Assembly: GCA_023453725.1 (NCBI GenBank) | Contig: JAEXTB010000141.1 | Coordinates: 1-5,813 of the forward strand | From: Bacillota bacterium | GTDB taxonomy: Bacteria > Bacillota > Clostridia > Christensenellales > CAG-138 | Reading direction: 5' to 3' | DNA: 5,813 bases | Shown here: piece after piece, positions 1 to 5,813 of the stretch | Layout: every line of letters begins with the position of its first letter | Position numbering within the stretch: position 1 is the stretch's first letter | Translations under genes and position numbers: made by a program | Notes under the pieces: model-generated | Told to the model about the DNA's origin: nothing | Databases searched by the model: none | What the model saw: the letters and a program-made list of their open reading frames with translations, nothing else

Positions 1-223
1 GCCCAGGACGGAGCGTATCCATATAGGGCGCCAACAAAATCAGATGCGGGCAGTTTTCCCGAATCCTGCGGATTTCCGTATACGGGGAGATGAACAGGAC
101 GTCCACATCATATTTGACAGCCGCCCGATCCGCTGCCATAGCAAATTCGAGCACGGCATCCCCGTAGATATAATTCTTCACGCTCGTTTCAAAAAACGGC
201 GTCCTGATTTTCACTTTACTCAT
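1..223 (-). CDS. TIM-barrel isomerase, triose-phosphate-isomerase-like (partial, C-terminus outside window)
   Basis: The first 74 codons are visible, beginning MSKVKIRTPFFETSVKNY; the rest lies beyond the left edge. The start is the ATG at 223, with AAAGG at 235-231 seven nt upstream. The visible part has the pattern PFFE-x3-KNY-x-YG (residues 9-21), a helix rich in Ala (23-37), KYDVDVLFISP (37-47, a beta strand) and LLAPYMDTLRPG (63-74). I recall this pattern from a bacterial group annotated as triose-phosphate isomerase but distinct from the glycolytic enzyme; the usual NWKMN motif is absent, and K16 is the likely counterpart of its catalytic lysine. Related TIM-like enzymes (EryH/LerI type) isomerise tetrulose phosphates, so a sugar-phosphate isomerase acting in the cytoplasm is plausible. 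The gene follows the YjbQ gene by 28 nt and is last in the visible operon. Family assignment is fairly secure; the substrate is unknown. Confidence 0.75.
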   Translation of the reverse strand, partial: MSKVKIRTPFFETSVKNYIYGDAVLEFAMAADRAAVKYDVDVLFISPYTEIRRIRENCPHLILLAPYMDTLRPG

Positions 224-251
224 GTAACTGCCTTTCAAATTTCGAAGCCAA

Positions 252-872
252 TTAGCGTTTCAACTGCAAGTCAAACTCCTGCATGTATGCTTTTTCCGCT
301 TCCGTGAATTTGCGCAACGTGTTGACGTCTTCCCCGTTGTTCCACTTCCGGTCTCCTACGTCCTCCGTCGTGCCCATGACAGTAATATTCAACTGGCGGT
401 GACGGGCGCGCACATGATCCCAATCCACAAAGTAAACGTGGGCAAACTCGCCGCCATCGAGCACGCCGTCCTTGATGGTCATGGTTTCGCTGCGACCAAA
501 GAACACGCTGCGCAGATGTCCATCGGTGTTCATGCTGGTAAAATTACCGGGTTCGTTGACGTAACGGCCAAACTGGGCATGAATCGGGCCGGGGTGGCGG
601 TACTGGTGTTCTTCCGCAAAATCGGGAACCATCTTGCGCATAATGTCCAGCAAATCGTGCTGAAGATACTCAAGGTCAAACGTATCCATATCATGCGAAC
701 ATTCCTGTATCATAACCGAACAGGTCGTATGGTGCGAGGCGATGCAGCACGTACCGTTTTTGATGCCGGAAGCGGCCACAATATCGAGCACCTCTTTGGT
801 TACATCATGAAACGTGGGAATCCATCCCCGGGATTGCAGTTCCAGTTCCTTTTGAAATACCTTAAATTCCAT
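252..872 (-). CDS. YjbQ/UPF0047 family protein, enlarged variant
   Basis: This 206-residue protein belongs to the YjbQ (UPF0047, COG0432) family, often labelled 'secondary thiamine-phosphate synthase' because some members can weakly replace ThiE. Seen in the sequence: HHTTCSVMIQE (47-57), YRH (91-93), TDGHLRSVFFGRS (116-128), DGVLDGGEFAHVYFVDWD (135-152) and a closing strand NITVMG (162-167). The three family histidines, expected to bind a metal, are kept as H48, H93 and H119. Usual members have about 130-140 residues. This one has about a dozen extra residues between YRH and DGHLR, and a charged tail of about 39 residues after the normal end. The start is firm: AAGGAGG at 884-878, five nt before the ATG. 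It sits 36 nt after the isomerase and 28 nt before the TIM-like gene, so a role in sugar metabolism is more likely than one in thiamine synthesis; that is inference. Confidence 0.88.
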   Translation of the reverse strand: MEFKVFQKELELQSRGWIPTFHDVTKEVLDIVAASGIKNGTCCIASHHTTCSVMIQECSHDMDTFDLEYLQHDLLDIMRKMVPDFAEEHQYRHPGPIHAQFGRYVNEPGNFTSMNTDGHLRSVFFGRSETMTIKDGVLDGGEFAHVYFVDWDHVRARHRQLNITVMGTTEDVGDRKWNNGEDVNTLRKFTEAEKAYMQEFDLQLKR

Positions 873-877
873 ATGAT

Positions 878-884
878 CCTCCTT
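878..884 (-). promoter_or_regulatory. Ribosome binding site of the YjbQ gene
   Basis: A full AAGGAGG five nt before the ATG at 872. It is the strongest ribosome site among the three enzyme genes, suggesting that this protein is made in good amount rather than as a minor by-product of the operon. Confidence 0.85.
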
Positions 885-908
885 GCGTAATTCTTGCTGT
901 TTTTCATG

Positions 909-2297
909 TCAGATCATGACACAATCAAACTTCATTGCCGCAGCAAATGCGGCCATTTCCTTTACACAATCCGCATAGACCAGCACGGAGTGGTGCGTCC
1001 CTCCGGCACGTGAAAAAAGTTCTAAAAATTCCGGCAAAGGCCGTTCGGGCATAAACCATCCGTTCACGCTCTCTGCCATCTTGTTTTCACTCCCGATGCC
1101 GAGCACTTCTCCTGCAGCCAGTATCAGCGTATAGTCCCCTTCCCCACAGGGCGCGAGGTTCACAATCACCGCACGGCCAGGCCGGAAGGTCCCATAGGCA
1201 ACCGTCGGATTTTCTGCAGATGTATATGGGAACGCCTTTTCCGTAAGGCGGTTTTTTTCACTGCATACGCGGTAATTGAGTTCCCCCATATGGGAAAGAA
1301 ACACGCTGCCGCCTTTCCAGTCCGGGCAAAACATTTCTGTAAATGTCGTCTCCGGGTAAAATTTCAGAAGCGCGCCGCACAACGCCGCAGTCAGCACATC
1401 CCCCTCGCCCGCATACCCTGTTCCCCGCTCCATCGCCTTGCTGCATTCGGTAAACGGCATCACCGGCAAGCCGGGGTTGCTGCCCTCAGTCGCGAGAAAA
1501 TTCACAGTGAAAGCCGTCAGCGCTTCTTCCTCCACCCATTTGCGCAGGGCAAGGCAAACCTTTGTGGTGCGCTCATACAACTCCTGGGTCACAGAAGCAT
1601 CCCATACAAATTCCGTTTCATCAATGCTGCGCTCCATTGCGATTTCCTGGGGCGTTATGTCGGCAATCCGTTGTTCCCCAGCCTTCATGTCATACGCAAC
1701 AACAGAAATGCCGAACCGTTCCCGAAGTTCTTCAAACGGAACATGAAAATCGCCCATGCCGGAAAACGGCTGCCCTACCAACCCAACGCGCGCGCTTGAG
1801 AACTCAGCCGCTAGCTGTATGCCGCGGCAGTAATGTGCCACACGGTCCAACACATCCGAATGTTCATAGTGCCCCGCAAACACTTCAAACGCTTTTCTGT
1901 TGCGAATTAACAAATTACACATGTCCTGCACGCCATGGATGCCATGGTTGTACATGATCTCGTCCGCGTCAACCGTGGCATCAAACGCGTAGCTTTCGGT
2001 TGTATCGAGCACCAGCAGCGGCAATTTTGTCTGTGCCAATGCATCAATGCATTCCAGTGAAGGAGAATAGGCAAGGTGGAGAGTCACGATCGCGCAGACG
2101 CCTTCTTCTTCAAGCATTTTTACTGCTGCCGCAAATTCCGCCTGCAGCCTGCAGATTGGCGTACAAACCATATCAAGCCCGCGAGATTCCAATTGTTTTA
2201 CAATGGTATCGCGGAAATTTTCAATTTTCGGGCGCATGAACGCGCATGTTTCGTCGTAGAGTTCCAGGTACAGCGGAAGCAATCCGATCTTACTCAT
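909..2297 (-). CDS. L-arabinose/L-fucose isomerase-family aldose-ketose isomerase, divergent
   Basis: A cytoplasmic 462-residue protein starting MSKIGLLPLYLELYD. Its C-terminal half matches the AraA pattern: GYAGEGDVLTAAL (294-306) for AraA's GFGAEGDWKTAAL, TTFTEMFCPDW (317-327) for TSFMEDYTYHF, FLSHMGELN (333-341) for GSHMLEV, and AGGTHHS (431-437) for AGGAHHT. The Mn-binding and catalytic set of AraA (E306, E333, H350, H450 in E. coli) therefore appears intact as E298, E321, H336 and H435 or H436. The N-terminal half is only loosely similar to AraA, with LHLAYSPS (73-80) and NHGIHGVQD (117-125) at the places of AraA's MHTFSP and NLNQ-AHGDREF segments. Length is slightly below usual AraA (about 475-500). 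It should interconvert an aldose and a ketose, but the substrate may not be arabinose, so no symbol is given. The ATG at 2297 is preferred over an in-frame TTG at 2312. Confidence 0.85.
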   Translation of the reverse strand: MSKIGLLPLYLELYDETCAFMRPKIENFRDTIVKQLESRGLDMVCTPICRLQAEFAAAVKMLEEEGVCAIVTLHLAYSPSLECIDALAQTKLPLLVLDTTESYAFDATVDADEIMYNHGIHGVQDMCNLLIRNRKAFEVFAGHYEHSDVLDRVAHYCRGIQLAAEFSSARVGLVGQPFSGMGDFHVPFEELRERFGISVVAYDMKAGEQRIADITPQEIAMERSIDETEFVWDASVTQELYERTTKVCLALRKWVEEEALTAFTVNFLATEGSNPGLPVMPFTECSKAMERGTGYAGEGDVLTAALCGALLKFYPETTFTEMFCPDWKGGSVFLSHMGELNYRVCSEKNRLTEKAFPYTSAENPTVAYGTFRPGRAVIVNLAPCGEGDYTLILAAGEVLGIGSENKMAESVNGWFMPERPLPEFLELFSRAGGTHHSVLVYADCVKEMAAFAAAMKFDCVMI

Positions 2298-2302
2298 CTG
2301 GT

Positions 2303-2308
2303 TCCTTT
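2303..2308 (-). promoter_or_regulatory. Ribosome binding site deciding the isomerase start
   Basis: On the minus strand AAAGGA lies five nt before the ATG at 2297. An in-frame TTG at 2312 would give five more residues, but it lies upstream of this site and has no good ribosome site of its own, so the ATG is chosen. Confidence 0.75.
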
Positions 2309-2317
2309 CCAAGCCGG

Positions 2318-2348
2318 GCCCTGCCGGAAGTTAGCCTTCCGGCAGAGC
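2318..2348 (-). promoter_or_regulatory. Strong intercistronic RNA hairpin between binding-protein and isomerase genes
   Basis: The transcript has a perfect 10-bp inverted repeat, CTGCCGGAAG and CTTCCGGCAG (arms 2345-2336 and 2330-2321), around the loop GCTAA (2335-2331). Three more pairs (G-C, C-G and a U-G wobble) extend it to 13 bp. What follows is GGCCCGGCTTGG, not a run of U, so it does not look like an intrinsic terminator. It begins 41 nt after the stop codon of the binding-protein gene and ends about 9 nt before the ribosome site of the isomerase. Such structures after binding-protein genes often protect the upstream mRNA from 3' decay and help set a high ratio of binding protein to downstream products; that role is inferred here. 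Partial attenuation or masking of the next ribosome site are alternatives. Confidence 0.75.
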
Positions 2349-2388
2349 ACGCCTAACACAGTTGCTGATACGCTTCTAAATAGGAAAT

Positions 2389-3435
2389 TTAGTTCTTTGC
2401 CGTTACTTCATAGGTATATTTTTCCGCAAACTGGTCCGCGTTTTCTTTGGTGATGACAACCGAACCGGAGTCTACCGTAGGCGGAAGGGGATTTACGCCG
2501 CCGCCGAGATAATCGTTGATTACCTTCAGCTTGCCGTCCACATATTCATTGAGCCACTTCAGGGCAATGTAGCCTTCCACGTAAGAGTTCTGGGCATAAG
2601 AAGCTGCCAGTTCACCGCTCTTGATCAACTCCAGAGTAGCGGCATCGCGGTCACGGCCGATGATCTGGATCTTGCCGGTAAGCCCCGCTTCGCGCACAGC
2701 GGTGGTAGCGCCAACCGCCGTATACGCCTGCTGGCCGATGATGCCGATGACATCAGGATTGGCCTGCAGCGCCGCGCCGATGTTGGTGGCGGCAATGTTG
2801 GCGTCCGCTGTATCGTCCACTTCCACAACTTTGACGTTGGGCGCAAGCTCTGCAAGCGCATCCTTTGAGCCTCTGAGATTGTCAAGCGCAGAAGGCTGCC
2901 CTGCGCTAATTGCAGAGGAAATCAAAACCGTGCCACTTTTGCCTTCAATCAGCTTTGCCATATGCTTGCCCATGTCGTAGCCCGCATTGTAGGGATTGCA
3001 GCCGAGGAAGGAAAGCCTGTCGGACGGAATATCCGTGTTGACGCAGATGACGGGTATTCCTGCCGCGATTGCGTTGTTGACTGCCGCAGCCGTCTCCACC
3101 GCCTGGCCATGGAGGATAATACCGGTCACTTTGTTTGCAACCGCCTGATCGATCGCCTGAGAAATCTGGTCGGGCACAAATTCCTGCGGGCCGGCATAGT
3201 ACCAGGTAGCGCCGATTTCTTTGGCGGCATCGCTCACACCGCCTTTGAGCGCGTCAAAGAACTCCAGCTGGAACAGGGAACCGATGACGCAATACACTTC
3301 GCCTTCACCGGGCAGCGCCTGGCTCGCCTCGGCGGGGGCCTGCGCCGGCTGGGGCGCGGCCTGCGGCGCGGCACACGCAGAAAGCACTGTACCAAGCAGC
3401 AGCATGATCACGACTACCATTGAAAGTTTCTTCAT
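2389..3435 (-). CDS. Sugar ABC transporter substrate-binding lipoprotein (RbsB-like)
   Basis: A 348-residue extracellular sugar-binding protein of the periplasmic-binding-protein type I group (Peripla_BP_4, ribose/galactose/AI-2 class). It starts MKKLSMVVV, has a hydrophobic signal segment (about 5-18) and a lipobox LSAC with Cys21 as the lipidation site. An Ala/Pro/Gln linker (22-45) would hold the domain off the membrane. The mature domain shows the family pattern: YCVIGSLFQLEFFDALKGG near its start, the helix DQISQAIDQAVANKVTGIIL, then GIPVICVNTDIPSD, NPDVIGIIGQQ and late IIGRDRDAATLELIKSGEL, where other members have a D that contacts the sugar. It lies 52 nt after the ATPase gene, so the order is permease, ATPase, binding protein. 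It supplies ligand to those two partners. The ligand cannot be predicted from sequence. An earlier in-frame ATG at 3450 overlaps the ribosome site and is rejected. Confidence 0.93.
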   Translation of the reverse strand: MKKLSMVVVIMLLLGTVLSACAAPQAAPQPAQAPAEASQALPGEGEVYCVIGSLFQLEFFDALKGGVSDAAKEIGATWYYAGPQEFVPDQISQAIDQAVANKVTGIILHGQAVETAAAVNNAIAAGIPVICVNTDIPSDRLSFLGCNPYNAGYDMGKHMAKLIEGKSGTVLISSAISAGQPSALDNLRGSKDALAELAPNVKVVEVDDTADANIAATNIGAALQANPDVIGIIGQQAYTAVGATTAVREAGLTGKIQIIGRDRDAATLELIKSGELAASYAQNSYVEGYIALKWLNEYVDGKLKVINDYLGGGVNPLPPTVDSGSVVITKENADQFAEKYTYEVTAKN

Positions 3436-3441
3436 GTTACG

Positions 3442-3448
3442 TTCCTCC
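3442..3448 (-). promoter_or_regulatory. Ribosome binding site deciding the binding-protein start
   Basis: GGAGGAA on the minus strand, with GGAGG ending eight nt before the ATG at 3435. The upstream in-frame ATG (3450-3448) overlaps the first base of this site, and the peptide it would add (MEERN) comes from the site itself. Starting at 3435 also gives a normal lipoprotein signal with Lys at residues 2-3. Confidence 0.85.
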
Positions 3449-3487
3449 ATGTCGTTTTTTATCTACTTCCCCTGACGGGAATGCAAA

Positions 3488-4984
3488 TCATGTGAGACCC
3501 GACGCCAGCTGCATAATGCGCTCTTCCGTAAGATGAGCATCGTTTTCCAGCACATCCATGAGCTTTCCTTCATGCATGACCATCACGCGGTCGCACGAGG
3601 CAAGTATTTCCGGCAGCTCGGATGAAACGATGATGACGGATTTTCCTTTGGATACAATGCCGCGCAGCAACGCGTGGATTTCCGCTTTTGCGCCGACGTC
3701 AACGCCGCGCGTCGGTTCATCGATGAGTACAATTTCCGGATCGTTGGAAAGCCACATAGAAAGCAATACTTTTTGCTGATTTCCGCCCGACAAGTTCATG
3801 ACCTTTTGTTTGAGATCGGAGCATTTGATACGCATGGCCTCCTCATAGTGGCGCGCGTTCTGCTCAATGCGCTTATAACGGATGATGCCCTTTTCTTCAT
3901 ACTTTTTCTGGGATGCGGCGGCAATGTTGGTTTTTACATCAAGGCCCAGGAACAGGCCAAGCTGTTTACGCTCCTTGGTGATGTACGCTAGCCCATGCCG
4001 TTTGGCAACCACGGGGTTTTTGACGTCCGTTGGCTTTCCGTTAATTAAAATCCTTCCGCCGGTACGCTCCCGCCAGCCGAACAGTGTCTCTAAGATTTCC
4101 GTTCTTCCGGAGCCTTCCAAGCCCGCTATCCCGAGTATCTCCCCGCGCCGGAGCCGGAAGCTGATGTTTTGCATCTGCTTGCCAGAGCAAAGCGCTTCCG
4201 CTTCAAGTATGACCTCGCCCGGTGCGCATTCGCCGGTCCGGTAATCAAACTCAACGTCGCGCCCTACCATATACCGGACCAGAATATCCTTGGTGGTATG
4301 TTCATCGCGCGGGAATGTCGTGACATGCTCGCCGTCTTTAAGCACAGTGATGCTGTCCGCGAGTTCGAGCACCTCATTGAGACGGTGTGAAATATAGATG
4401 ATGGTAATCCCCTGCTGCTTCATGCGGTCAATCAGCTCATAAAGCTTGCTGACTTCCACCTCTGTCAGTGCGGACGTCGGTTCATCCAATATGACAACCC
4501 TTGCCTGTTCATTAATTAACCTTGCGATTTCCACCATCTGCTGGGATCCCAAGCTGATATCCCGCATAACGCTGCGCTCATTGATATACGTCAAACCGCA
4601 CAGGTCCAATACTTCACGCGCATTCCGATACAATTGCTTATAATCGATTGTGCCGCGTTTTTTCGGCAGGTTGTTGCAAAACAGGTTGCTTGCAACGTCC
4701 AGATGCACAAAGTTGCTCAGTTCCTGATGGACAACGCCTATCCCCGCTTTCTTAGCGTCCTCGGGGCTGCGGAACTGGATCTGCTTTTCAAACAGAAACG
4801 CCTGCCCCTCGTCAATCGGGTTCACGCCCGCCAGTATCTTGATCAGCGTGGATTTCCCGGCGCCGTTTTCACCTACGATACAATGCACCTGACCGCGGAC
4901 GATCTCAAACGTAACGCCGTTGAGCGCCTTCACGCCCGGAAAGATTTTTCCGACGTGGTCAAAACGAATGGCCGCTTCCTTCAT
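3488..4984 (-). CDS. Sugar ABC transporter ATP-binding protein, two fused ATPase domains (RbsA/MglA type)
   Basis: A 498-residue cytoplasmic protein starting MKEAAIRFDHVGK, the usual length for this family. Domain 1 has Walker A GENGAGKST (38-46), a Q-loop (Q87), a signature SLGSQQMVEIAR (144-155), Walker B VVILDEPTSAL (163-173) and the switch H200 in YISHRLNE. Domain 2 has a degenerate P-loop GLEGSGRTE (288-296), signature LSGGNQQKV (398-406), Walker B VLIDEPTRGVDVG (419-431) and SSELPE at 454-459 in place of the switch histidine. This asymmetry is normal in RbsA, MglA and XylG, where one domain does most of the hydrolysis. It energises uptake through the permease encoded just upstream (gap 25 nt). 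The signature of domain 1 reads SLGSQQ where RbsA has SIGDQQ or similar, a mild variation. The start at 4984 rather than 4990 rests on ribosome-site spacing. Confidence 0.96.
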   Translation of the reverse strand: MKEAAIRFDHVGKIFPGVKALNGVTFEIVRGQVHCIVGENGAGKSTLIKILAGVNPIDEGQAFLFEKQIQFRSPEDAKKAGIGVVHQELSNFVHLDVASNLFCNNLPKKRGTIDYKQLYRNAREVLDLCGLTYINERSVMRDISLGSQQMVEIARLINEQARVVILDEPTSALTEVEVSKLYELIDRMKQQGITIIYISHRLNEVLELADSITVLKDGEHVTTFPRDEHTTKDILVRYMVGRDVEFDYRTGECAPGEVILEAEALCSGKQMQNISFRLRRGEILGIAGLEGSGRTEILETLFGWRERTGGRILINGKPTDVKNPVVAKRHGLAYITKERKQLGLFLGLDVKTNIAAASQKKYEEKGIIRYKRIEQNARHYEEAMRIKCSDLKQKVMNLSGGNQQKVLLSMWLSNDPEIVLIDEPTRGVDVGAKAEIHALLRGIVSKGKSVIIVSSELPEILASCDRVMVMHEGKLMDVLENDAHLTEERIMQLASGLT

Positions 4985-4990
4985 CGCCAT

Positions 4991-4998
4991 ACCTCCTT
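4991..4998 (-). promoter_or_regulatory. Ribosome binding site deciding the ATPase start
   Basis: AAGGAGGT on the minus strand. The ATG at 4990 directly abuts this site, too close to be used well, while the ATG at 4984 is seven nt from GGAGG. An open frame continues upstream to 5050 inside the permease gene but has no comparable site. Confidence 0.8.
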
Positions 4999-5009
4999 CG
5001 GGTCCGTTC

Positions 5010-5813
5010 TTACTTCGCGCGCATTTTTTTCTGTTTGTTAAACTGGTCAAGCGCGACAGCCAGCACGAGGATACTGCCCGTAATGACCTTTGTGTAGCTC
5101 GGATTCAGATATAATAGGACAATGGCATTGTTTACGATCTGCATCATAATGACGCCCATCACCGCGCCAATGAGGGTCCCTTCGCCACCGTCCATGGAAA
5201 CGCCGCCAACTAGGAGGCCTACGACATTGCGGAATTCAAGGCCTTCGCCTGCGTTTTGCGAGGCGCTTCCCAAACGGGCCGCCAGCACTAGGCCCGCAAA
5301 AGCCGCGACAACGCCGGTGATGGTATACGAGGTATAGATGAACCGTTCGTTGTTAATGCCCGCCAGGCGCGCGGAGGTTTTGTTGGAGCCGATGTAGTAG
5401 GCGTTATGAAAGAACCCTGAATATTTGATGAGTAAAATTCCAGCGATCACAATCGCAATCATATAAAGGATGGTAATAGGGATGCCAAGCGGCTCTACCC
5501 GGCCGAAACTGGTAAAGTCTGCGGGCAGGTTGGCAACCGTTCCGCCGATCACCACCAGCGCGATCCCGCGGTATGCCATCCAAGTGCCAAGTGTAGCAAC
5601 CAGCGGCGTCACCTTGAGCTTGTTGATAATAACGGCGTTTAAAAACCCAAGAAATCCGCCCAGGGCAAGGCCGACCGCTATCCCCACGATGCCGGGCGCG
5701 CCTGCATTCATGACAAGGCCTGCAACCGCGCCGGTCAAACACAGTACGGAGCCGACGGAAAAATCAATGTTCCCTGCAATGAGAGATATCGCCATGGGGA
5801 TTGCGATCATCAT
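5010..5813 (-). CDS. Sugar ABC transporter permease (RbsC-like), partial, N-terminus outside window
   Basis: The last 267 residues of a membrane permease of the ribose/galactose/AI-2 class (BPD_transp_2). The family usually has about 310-340 residues and the visible part begins exactly at the window edge in an Ile/Met-rich membrane segment, so the true start lies outside. Counting from the first visible residue, GNIDFSVGS (14-22) is the family's GGIDLSVGS signature; next come GLALGGFLGFLNAVII, TLGTWMAYRGIAL and GGTVANLP, then YIGSNKTSARLAGIN, the cytoplasmic loop expected to contact the ATPase. GGVSMDGGEGTLIGAVMGV and a last segment ending LAVALDQ are also typical, followed by a basic tail (KQKKMRAK). 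Several hydrophobic segments are evident. It forms the membrane channel, probably as a dimer, with the ATPase encoded 25 nt downstream. The Asn in GNIDFSVGS is a small departure from the usual Gly. Confidence 0.94.
   Translation of the reverse strand: MMIAIPMAISLIAGNIDFSVGSVLCLTGAVAGLVMNAGAPGIVGIAVGLALGGFLGFLNAVIINKLKVTPLVATLGTWMAYRGIALVVIGGTVANLPADFTSFGRVEPLGIPITILYMIAIVIAGILLIKYSGFFHNAYYIGSNKTSARLAGINNERFIYTSYTITGVVAAFAGLVLAARLGSASQNAGEGLEFRNVVGLLVGGVSMDGGEGTLIGAVMGVIMMQIVNNAIVLLYLNPSYTKVITGSILVLAVALDQFNKQKKMRAK

Noticed and set aside
252..872. YjbQ gene as evidence for thiamine synthesis in this locus
   Set aside because: No thi gene or thiamine-related motif is visible; the name comes from weak complementation by some family members.
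399..890. Plus-strand open frame of 163 codons opposite the YjbQ gene
   Set aside because: It lies fully antisense to a well-supported gene, shows no recognisable family motif and is best explained as a shadow frame. The same applies to the other plus-strand frames over 1290-1957, 2962-3475, 3674-4244 and 4634-5041.
2298..2312. TTG start for the isomerase adding five residues
   Set aside because: It lies upstream of the AAAGGA ribosome site that serves the ATG at 2297, and the added residues are encoded by the site itself.
2318..2348. Intrinsic terminator ending a transporter-only operon
   Set aside because: The stem is strong but is followed by GGCCCGGCTTGG rather than a U-run, and the next gene is on the same strand only a few tens of nt away.
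2349..2388. Internal promoter in front of the isomerase gene
   Set aside because: Some AT-rich hexamers resemble a -10 box, but no matching -35 box at proper spacing was found.
3303..3372. GC-rich Ala/Pro/Gln-coding stretch as a possible repeat element or foreign insert
   Set aside because: It stays in frame and directly follows the lipidated cysteine, where flexible linkers of this composition are common in lipoproteins.
3467..3481. Small inverted repeat (TTCCC and GGGAA around a 5-nt loop) between the ATPase and binding-protein genes
   Set aside because: It has only five base pairs and is followed in the transcript by an A-rich, not U-rich, stretch; it may well be chance.

Overview
The window is a 5.8 kb piece of one sugar-uptake and sugar-catabolism operon. 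All six recognisable genes lie on the minus strand, so transcription runs from the right edge to the left edge. Strong AAGGAGG-type ribosome sites, very short gaps, a lipoprotein (not free periplasmic) solute-binding protein and roughly even base composition suggest a Gram-positive anaerobe of the Clostridia type (Bacillota). That placement is an inference from style and protein families; no marker gene is present.

Layout in transcription order: (1) 5813-5010, a ribose-type ABC permease missing its N-terminus at the window edge; (2) 4984-3488, the double-domain ABC ATPase; (3) 3435-2389, the sugar-binding lipoprotein; (4) 2297-909, a divergent L-arabinose/L-fucose isomerase-family enzyme; (5) 872-252, an enlarged YjbQ (UPF0047) protein; (6) 223-1, the N-terminal 74 residues of a TIM-barrel isomerase of the triose-phosphate-isomerase-like class, cut by the left edge. 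Gaps between genes are 25, 52, 91, 36 and 28 nt. The largest, between the binding protein and the isomerase, carries a strong RNA hairpin without a U-tract. No stretch over 300 nt lacks a gene, and no promoter, intrinsic terminator, tRNA, mobile element or CRISPR array was seen.

How the genes may work together: the transporter imports a monosaccharide or small polyol-related sugar, the AraA-like enzyme interconverts aldose and ketose, and the TIM-like enzyme may isomerise a phosphorylated intermediate after a kinase that must lie outside the window. The YjbQ protein has no settled role here. Its place inside a sugar operon, with all three conserved histidines kept but with an insertion and a C-terminal extension, is the most interesting point. 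The combination of ABC transporter, AraA-like isomerase, YjbQ and TIM-like isomerase looks like a carbohydrate pathway whose substrate cannot be read from this sequence.
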